From: Nephrocerus scutellatus | Taxonomy: Eukaryota > Arthropoda > Insecta > Diptera > Pipunculidae | Assembly: GCA_947095585.1 (NCBI GenBank) | Contig: OX352763.1 | Location: 45,744,010 to 45,808,009 of the forward strand | Length of the DNA stretch: 64,000 nt | Direction: 5' to 3' | Shown: positions 57,300 to 64,000 of the stretch, one piece after another | How the letters are laid out: each line of letters starts with the position of its first letter | Numbering within the stretch: the first letter of the stretch is position 1 | Position numbers and translations under genes: made by a program | Notes under the pieces: generated by a model | What the model was told of the DNA's origin: nothing | Database searches by the model: none | Seen by the model: the letters and a program-made list of their open reading frames with translations, nothing else

Positions 57300-57854
57300 G
57301 GTTAGAAAACGCACAAACAGAGAATTGCAAGTTTTTCAGTTTCCTCAATGTTTTATCGTGCCATTCATGGATAATGGCATTGTATTTAAGATTCGCTTAG
57401 ACGACAGGGGAGAGCATTGGGTTTTGGAAGCGTTAAATTCTACTCTATGGTTTTCTCCCCATTTTATTATGCTGCCCAGGTCAGATTTTAACGTGCTTAA
57501 CATACGTAGTTGTTTGTGTTCCACATGAGAAGTTAAGGGACGTTCCTCAAACTTATATGAGAAGCTGAGAGTGCTGTCGTCAGCGAAACAGTGAATTGGA
57601 TTAGAAGTCACAGTTAAGAGATCATTAATAAAAATGAGAAAGAGTGTCGGGGATAAAGCAGAGCCCTGGGGAACGCTAGCATTTAAGTAATCAATCAACT
57701 TTAGACTTGAAACCGTCCAATACAACTTGAATTGAGTGGTCCAAAAGATAGCTTCTAATTAAGTGAAGCAATTTATCATCAACTCCATAAGCACGCATTT
57801 TGGACAAAAGTCCAAACTCTGTCAAATGCCTTAGAAATATCGAGTGCAACAGCC
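57300..57854 (-). pseudogene. Non-LTR reverse transcriptase fragment (CR1-like)
   Basis: On the minus strand, from about 57,854: VALDISKAFDRVW (RT motif A), a frame break near 57,725, then SVPQGSALSPTLFLIFINDLL and the catalytic FADD (about 57,590), to about 57,345 with an EFNASKTQ block. Only the palm region survives. The family call is by motif style and is tentative. Confidence 0.75.
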
Positions 57855-57869
57855 TTAACTTAACTTATG

Positions 57870-59068
57870 TCCTATATCACCTTGTGGGTCCTAGGGCCTC
57901 TACTACGCCTACGCGTCATCGCGAGCGGTTCCTGGCAATGAGCTCTCTCAAACTCTTCCCCAATTGCTGTGACTCCTCCTCAACTGTTCTGTACCATGTA
58001 TTTCTCAGCCGACCTGTTCTTCTACCATCCTGAGATAACGGATTCCATTGCATTGCGTAGTTCGCTATGGAACTGTCGCCCTATCGGAGTTTATGACCAA
58101 TCCACTGCTACTTCTGTCGTTGGATGGTTGTGCCTATCGGAACAGTCGCAGCTTGGTGTTTAAGCTGATTGCATTGCTTCGACGTATCATGGATATCAAT
58201 CCAAACACTGATTTTGCTTTGCCGATTCGGTTGACAATGTCCTGTTCGGTTCCACCTTCGGTCGAGACAATACTCCCAAGATATAGGAAACTCTCTACTC
58301 TCTCTACCGGCTATCCAGCAATGTTAACTTGAGTTACTGAGTTAGTGCCGGGGTTGATGATTTTGGTTTTGGCAGTATTAATCATCAAACGTGCAACATT
58401 TGCCTTCCCTTTACATTTGTTGTCATTTGGTGCAGCTCCATAATTCTGTGTGAGAGTAAACAAACGTCGTCAGCGTAGTCCAGATGTTTGAGTTGAGATG
58501 TAATAGTCCAACGAATTCATCCGTTTCCAGTAGATAAAGCTGCGCGAAGTAATCACCAACAAAAAAAGTATCGGCGATAGAATGCAACCTTGTCGTACCC
58601 CACTTAGGATCTCGAATTCCCCTGACAGCTTTCCTCTATACAGCAGCCAGGAAGAATGCAGTTTCGCACTCCATAAGACTACCTTTTTTAGGGAGCTTAA
58701 CAATCATTCCCTTTTTCCACTCGTCGGAGAAACTTTCTGCCTCCAAAGCTCTCTCTACAAGAGTATATAAAAGCTCTGCTGATGTCGTTGGACACGCTGG
58801 CACGCAGAAGCTCTGTGGGTATACCATCTAGTCCTACCGACCTGTTGTTCTTTAGTGCGTTGATCGCGGTAGCGATCTTATCTTTACTGGGAGTTGAGGT
58901 GCGAATTCGGGAAATTGTTACTTTCGGCAGCTCCGTTTGATTTGGCTGAATATCGTAAGCAAATACACGGTTAAGGACCATAGAGAAATGCTCCTTCCAT
59001 CGCTTGAGCTGATTCTCATATGAAACGAGTCTTGGCCTTTCACCTATGATGGCTAGAGCGGTGACCAC
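57870..59068 (-). pseudogene. RTE-type reverse transcriptase remnant
   Basis: Pieces in three frames: ALKNNRSVGLDGIPTELL (about 58,850-58,800), EWKKGMIVKLPKKGSL (about 58,720-58,680), SGVRQGCILSPILF (about 58,610-58,570), LDYADDVCLL (about 58,490-58,455), and a C-terminal block with LRELIARNRSR (about 57,945-57,915). The segment between KLPKKG and SGVRQG is shortened, so the RT motif A region is missing. Confidence 0.8.
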
Positions 59069-59319
59069 CTGGTGATTCTATAAATGGTTCTGTATCGCAC
59101 CTGCTCGCTGCTTCCTCTGCTTCTGAGGCCAGGTTGTTAATATAATTACGTTTGTCACGTCTTACACTACCCTGCACTTCTCTCATCTTGCTTCGATACG
59201 AAACTCTAGCTCGATCCCCGCTGCTGCTGGGATATCTACAATACGAGCTTTAAGTAGCTTACGTTCTTCAATCCGCCTCCAGGTATCTTCGGTAAGCCAC
59301 GTGATGTGCTGCCTGGCTT

Positions 59320-60310
59320 CTACCAACAATACTTTCCGCTCCAGATGTGAAAACATTTTTCACAGCCTTTCTGGATGGTTGTCGGCAGTGAGCTGCTGAT
59401 TGCTTCCACTCCTTGGGATAAATGATCCCTTAATTGTTGGCGTACTGAGGAGATCTTTAGCCGGTCGATGTTATACCTAGGCATTCGGATGATATTGCGG
59501 ATTCTTTGAACTGATGGAGTACGTAACTGGACAGTAGCTACCATAAGGTGATGATCCCGTACCATACCCATGTCGGCTCCTCGTCTGTTTCGGACGTCTA
59601 AAAGACAGCTCCTAAAACTTCGGCTGATCGCAACATGGTCGATTTGGTTGGATGAAGATTGCCTGCCAGTTGACACCCAGCTGACCTTGTGGCAGGTCTT
59701 ATGCTCAAACATGGTGCCTCCTATGACAAGGTTGTTGGTGTTGCAGAAATCAACAAATCTTTCACCATTGTCATTTCGTTCGCCGAGGCCGTGCTTCCCA
59801 ATCACATGTTTGAGTCCTTCATTGCCGTTGCCAACCTTGGCATTCAAGTCCCCCATCACGATGAAGATATCTCCCTTCGGCGTTGCGTTTCATACAGCGC
59901 TTCGCTGATTGTAGAAATGGTCCCTTTCATCCTCAGTCGAAGGATTCGTTGAGGCGTAACATGATCGTATGATCGTAACGCGCCGTACTCTAGTAGGAAA
60001 TCTGGCCGATAAGATCCTATCACCATGTGGGTGCCAGTAAATTAGGCCTCTGCATGCTGTTGGCGCTAGCAGCAGACCCACTCAAGATTCACGGGGACTG
60101 CCGGAGGGTTTGCCGGAGTAGAGTAGCACAGTGTTACACGTTGGGGATTGGTACTCTCCCGCGTCAAACCATCTTCACTCACTCCCAGTATGTCCAAATT
60201 ATATCTAAGAAACTCACGTTATAGTTGAAAAAATCTGGAATTTTGAGGTCCTTCACTCCCTGAGTCAAGGAGCGACCTCACATTCCAGAAACCAATCTTA
60301 GTCCGAGTAC
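59320..60310 (-). pseudogene. RTE-type endonuclease remnant
   Basis: An N-terminal NVRSLLDSG block near 60,275 and then a 179-codon open piece (59,859-59,320) with GDLNAKVGNG, a HGLGERNDNGERFVDFC block, SNQIDHVAIS and RDHHLMV, where SDH would be expected (Ser replaced by Arg). This is the apurinic-type endonuclease fold of RTE LINEs, inactive here. Confidence 0.8.
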
Positions 60311-60860
60311 AATAGCCAAAAGTCGTCATTATTCGATTATTACTTATCCGAGGCGTTGTGTCGGTTTCAGTAGCGGGAATTTTTCGGTACCGCAGGGTGC
60401 TAACCCACTAGAAACGCTAGACCGTTCGCACTTGCAGTTTTAGCCTACATATATAAGGATTTATACATATAGTTGCCCGGGGACCACCACTAGGAGGTAG
60501 AGCAAGCACTATATCACGAACTTGTTGCGCTACTGGCTCAAATCAAGTGTTGAGCAGTCAGTAGTTTCCCGATCAATCGCAATGCAGATCCCCAACGCTT
60601 TGGATGGATTAAATCCCATCTATGCTACTGTTACTATCATTCAAAGTTAAGAACATGCAACAAAGATGTAATTATGATGTATGTGAAAAATAGTTAGCCA
60701 TTTACTTGTTTTCCCCTACTATTCTTATAAAGCAAACTGCTCGTTAGTTATTTTACTAGTCGCAGTATTATTATTTTTGAAATATAAAAAAAAAAAAACA
60801 TTATCCACACCTAACATGACAGCTGCACCATCAGAGCTTATCATAACGATTTTGTTTAAA

Positions 60861-61600
60861 TCTAAAAAATTATATGGCTCGGCACCCGCCATTCACAAAT
60901 GTACAAAAAGTTTTGTCATTCGAAGATCAACATATGTATGTTTAAAATTTGAAGAAAATCGGGCTAATTTTTAAAAAAATTATACGGGCATTTTTCATTA
61001 TTCATTATTTTTCACTAAAAAATGTCCAAAAACGTTTGTCCATCCGAGATACACATGTATATAAAATTTTAAGAAAATCGGGTTAATTTTTGTTTTAAAT
61101 TTGTATGAGGCCCACGACATTAGCGCGCGGCGTCTGTATATTTTTTACAATAAGTGTTGTCCATCAGAGATACACACGTGTATAAAATTTGAAGAAAGTC
61201 GGGTTAATTAAAAAAAAAATGTATGGTGGCCCACAACCCCGGTGCCCGGGGTCGCCAAAATATTTCCACAAATTGTTGTCCATCGGAGATACACACGCGT
61301 GTAAAATTTAAAGAAACTCGGGTTAATATTTTAAAAAATTTTGAATAGGACCCCACGACCCCGGAGCTCGGGGTCCCCAAGTTTTTACAAAAATGTTGTC
61401 CACCGGAGTTAATTTTTTAAAAATTTATATGGACACCACCCCCTGAGGCCCAAGGGACCCCAAATTTTAATAGAAAGTTTTGTCTCCGGAAGTTGGTTAA
61501 ACATTGATCGCAAGATTCCACTACAGACAGACCGACCGACAGACAGACGTGCCACGGGCAAGCGAAGTTAATATAGGGAATTTAAAAAGCTTGCGGTAAA
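60861..61600. repeat. Free-standing block of ~115-123 bp repeats
   Basis: Five to six imperfect modules (starting near 60,896, 61,015, 61,140, 61,253, 61,376 and 61,462) with the 'gtccatcggagatacacacg' core, 'gaagaaaatcggg' and a GC-rich joint. The block ends in a 'gacagacagacgtgccacgggcaagcgaagttaatatag' tail that also ends the blocks inside the Ogg1 units. Confidence 0.78.
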
Positions 61601-62121
61601 ATTCGTGGCAAGACGAAGCCAACGCGCCCGGTATGTAAAGCGCTTTAATCATTTACCACAATATTTTAAAACTGTTTAATTTAATTTACAATTTATAATG
61701 CAATTTTGTATAATGCACGGCACATACAATTAAAAAAAATGTGAAGGTTTGTAGTTTGTTTTGGCTTATAAAATAGTTTTTGTTTACGTACATGGCTGAG
61801 TTCACATTTCACTAACCCAAAGTATTTGAATATATACGCTATGTATGTATTTACTTTGAGATTGATTTATTTCGATTTTCTATAAAGTAGATTTGTAAAA
61901 TTATAAACTATCTCAATTTTTTTAGCAAGCTGTTAAAAAACCATTTAATAACAGAAATTAGTTTCAATTTAGTGGGCGCTATTAAAAATTTACTGCGCGC
62001 TGCTTAGTTTTGAAGTGCGCGAGTTAACTCCATCAATGGTTTGTATTTTTTTTCCTAACGTTTCAAGTCAGAAAAATAAGTAGCGCTGTCGGTAGCTCGA
62101 TTGACGATTTGTGAATAGAAA
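61601..62121. other. Unassigned AT-rich stretch
   Basis: No gene, RNA or known repeat recognised. Confidence 0.5.
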
Positions 62122-63480
62122 GTGATAAAAGGGAATATAAGAGAAATTAGGGAAAATCAAGGAAAAACAGAAAACATAAAGGAAATCAAGGATACTGGAC
62201 ATGGAAACAACACTGATTCTGGGACTGCTGTTAACACCCACAACAGCACAACTACTACATATACAAAATTTAAACGAGAACCACGGCTTCCCCCCCCCCC
62301 CCAAGTAGGCCCCGCGAAAACAATAATGTCCCGCGAAAACATCATACATCTACTTTATGTAGACGCATATGGGTCAAGCATTTTAAGGATCCAAAAAACT
62401 CTTCAAGCCTTCGAAAAAACCGAATCATTAGTAAACACAATTAGCATAGCGCAACTAAAGTTGACAGAATTAGAGGAGAAATACCGAATACTATTACCAA
62501 TGAAAAGACAGAAACGGGAAATCTCCAACGGACTAGGTACGGCCATCAAGACAATAACAGGTAACATGGACGCAAACGACGCATACGAACTTAACGAACA
62601 GACCAAGAAAATGCAAGAAAGTAAAGAAAAGTTTAACGCTGCCTAGATAACCAACTATTATTTAATCATCAAATGACAAAAAGATTTTATAACATAACCG
62701 AACACATTAACAAAGAACAAAAAAAATATTGAAAAATTTATTAACAAAAAAGTAAACAAAATAAGACAAATCGAGGATGTTGTTCAGGAACAACAATACC
62801 TCAAACAAATTAATTATAATATTGACTTACTTGCAACCATCTAAAAGAAATAGCAGAAGCAATGACACTAGCAAAACTAACTATTATTTCAAGAAACATA
62901 TTAAACCCTAGAACTGAACGAAGTTTTTCAAATTGTTAATAATAAATCTATAAACCTCATATTTGAAGAACATTTGTACGAAATCATTAAACTTCAAGCC
63001 TATTATAATTCATCCAACATTTTATTTAACATCCAAGTCCAAATCCTTCCACCGAAAACTATACTATGTAGAATTTACTACTACTACCAATCAATAAAAC
63101 AAAAGAAATAGACACGAAACCATACATATTGTATAATAAGCAAAGAATTCAGTATCTAACCCAGATCTGCCCCAGAATCGAAGGGACATATTTATGCGAC
63201 GAATCTCCACAGCAAGAAATCATGACTCAATCCCAATGCATAGGCAGGATCATGAGCGGGGAAGAAGGGTCTTGCCCTAAAAAACGATGTCGGACACAAA
63301 CAAACCATCCTCCAAGCCGAAAAAAATAATATATTATTATTAAATGCACCGAAAACACTAATAAAGTCTAATTATGGAAATAATTTCCTTACAGTAGAAG
63401 GCACAGCATTGATACGCTTCAAAGACTGCAACGTCGAAATCAACGATATAATGTACCAAGATGATGAATTCTGGGACCTA
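62122..63480 (+). pseudogene. env: Decayed errantivirus env (plus strand)
   Basis: The first part is a 174-codon frame (62,122-62,646) with a run of about 13 C at 62,291-62,303, a basic furin-type site near 62,508-62,519 and, directly after it, the NGLGTAIKTITGN block typical of the errantivirus fusion region. The rest to about 63,480 has several stops and frame changes, but late blocks near 63,335-63,475 still resemble the outer part of insect Env proteins. It differs from the env of the 1-17.5 kb array, which lacks exactly this N-terminal region. No gag, pol or LTR is seen nearby. Confidence 0.72.
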
Positions 63481-63745
63481 GTCTATGTCCTGCAACTCCC
63501 CTCTGGAGCCCATATACAACACGCATGATTCTTTGTGAAACCGAGGTATCTCTTGAGCACCGCTGGTTGAAGAAACGATAACACAGTGACAAGCAGGAAA
63601 CGTTCCTGCGTTCCTGCGTTTAAGCGAATCTATTGATTTTGCTATATTTGCGTCACTGATAAGTTTCATCGCGCGGTTTTGAATACTATCTAGATTAGAG
63701 AGGTGTGCTTTCGGTTTTACAAAGTAAACCCTACCGAGGAAAACC
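63481..63745 (-). pseudogene. C-terminal end of a LINE ORF2
   Basis: A minus-strand reading from about 63,745 shows LSNLDSIQNRAMKLISDANI, the 'LDxIQxRAxKLIxD' block that follows the reverse transcriptase in CR1- and R1-type LINEs. The remaining ~80 residues end at 63,478. Confidence 0.7.
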
Positions 63746-63747
63746 GA

Positions 63748-64000
63748 AAAAAATTTAAACGAGCAAGAAATGATTGCAATGCCCATCTTCGGCGAGTCAA
63801 ATTCGCCTACGACCGAAAATTAAGGCAAAAAATACTACAATGTCCCAAAGGTAGTAAAAATTTTTGGTCCTTCGTGAAAAGAATCAAAAATACAGCCTCG
63901 TCGTCAATCCCAACGCTCATTTATAATGACATTCCAGTTGTCAGCTCTATAGACAAAGCCAATCTGTTTGCTGCGCATTTCGCAGCTAGCTCTACGCTTC
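63748..64000 (+). pseudogene. LINE ORF2 internal fragment running off the window
   Basis: One plus-strand frame is open from about 63,748 to the edge. The sequence is of the type found between endonuclease and reverse transcriptase (ARNDCNAHLRR, NFWSFVKRIKN, DKANLFAAHFAASS). Opposite in direction to the fragment just left of it. Whether the element is intact beyond the window is unknown. Confidence 0.65.

Larger units (their letters stand above)
57855..60615 (-). mobile_element. Dead RTE-type LINE
   Basis: About 2.7 kb on the minus strand. The 5' side (60,615-60,310) is non-coding. An endonuclease region (about 60,310-59,320) and a reverse transcriptase region (about 59,070-57,900) follow. 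The 3' end is a short TTAAG-type simple repeat (57,855-57,868), typical of RTE elements. Multiple stops and frame changes and at least one deletion (near 58,640-58,700) make it inactive. Its 3' tail abuts the CR1-like fragment, so one inserted beside or into the other. Confidence 0.78.

Overview
The window is eukaryotic and most likely from a fly (Diptera). The evidence is an AT-rich sequence, 55-60 nt spliceosomal introns in an OGG1-type gene, and a dense mix of insect transposons: an errantivirus with a tRNA-Ser primer site, a copia-type element with a tRNA-iMet-type primer site, Jockey- and RTE-type LINEs, foldback elements and MITEs. The species cannot be fixed from sequence alone. The layout resembles heterochromatic or ampliconic DNA.

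1-17.5 kb: a head-to-tail array of an errantivirus-like (Ty3/gypsy with env) element, all on the minus strand, with a 7,056 bp period. Copy I runs off the left edge, copy II is complete between two LTRs, and copy III is cut off inside gag at about 17,481. All copies share the same pol breaks and a shortened env, so the array looks like DNA-level amplification of an already dead provirus.

17.5-56.4 kb: a tandem array of about 4 kb units, each built around a plus-strand OGG1-type 8-oxoguanine DNA glycosylase gene. There are nine gene copies. Units 3, 4 and 5 (26,253-27,477; 30,229-31,453; 34,260-35,484) are intact five-exon genes predicted to give 332 residues, with the catalytic Lys and Asp. 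Units 1, 2, 6, 7, 8 and 9 are broken. A typical unit reads: Ogg1, polyadenylation signal, truncated minus-strand copia-like element (gag start, primer site, LTR), AT-rich spacer, decayed ~115 bp repeats, MITE, next Ogg1. Broken units carry extra insertions: foldback elements (units 2, 7, 8, 9), a second MITE in exon 1 (units 8, 9) and a 4.9 kb Jockey-type LINE in exon 2 (unit 6). An 8,007 bp offset repeat links units 2+3 with units 4+5, and a 2,274 bp duplication made units 8 and 9.

56.3-64 kb: the right flank of the array. It holds a 344 bp tandem duplication, a CR1-like reverse transcriptase fragment next to a dead RTE-type LINE, a free-standing block of the ~115 bp repeats, a decayed plus-strand errantivirus env, and two LINE fragments, one running off the window.

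No host gene other than Ogg1 was recognised. The three intact genes would act in base-excision repair of oxidised guanine; everything else is mobile or repetitive DNA. The most notable content is the Ogg1 amplification and the transposon and recombination history written into it.
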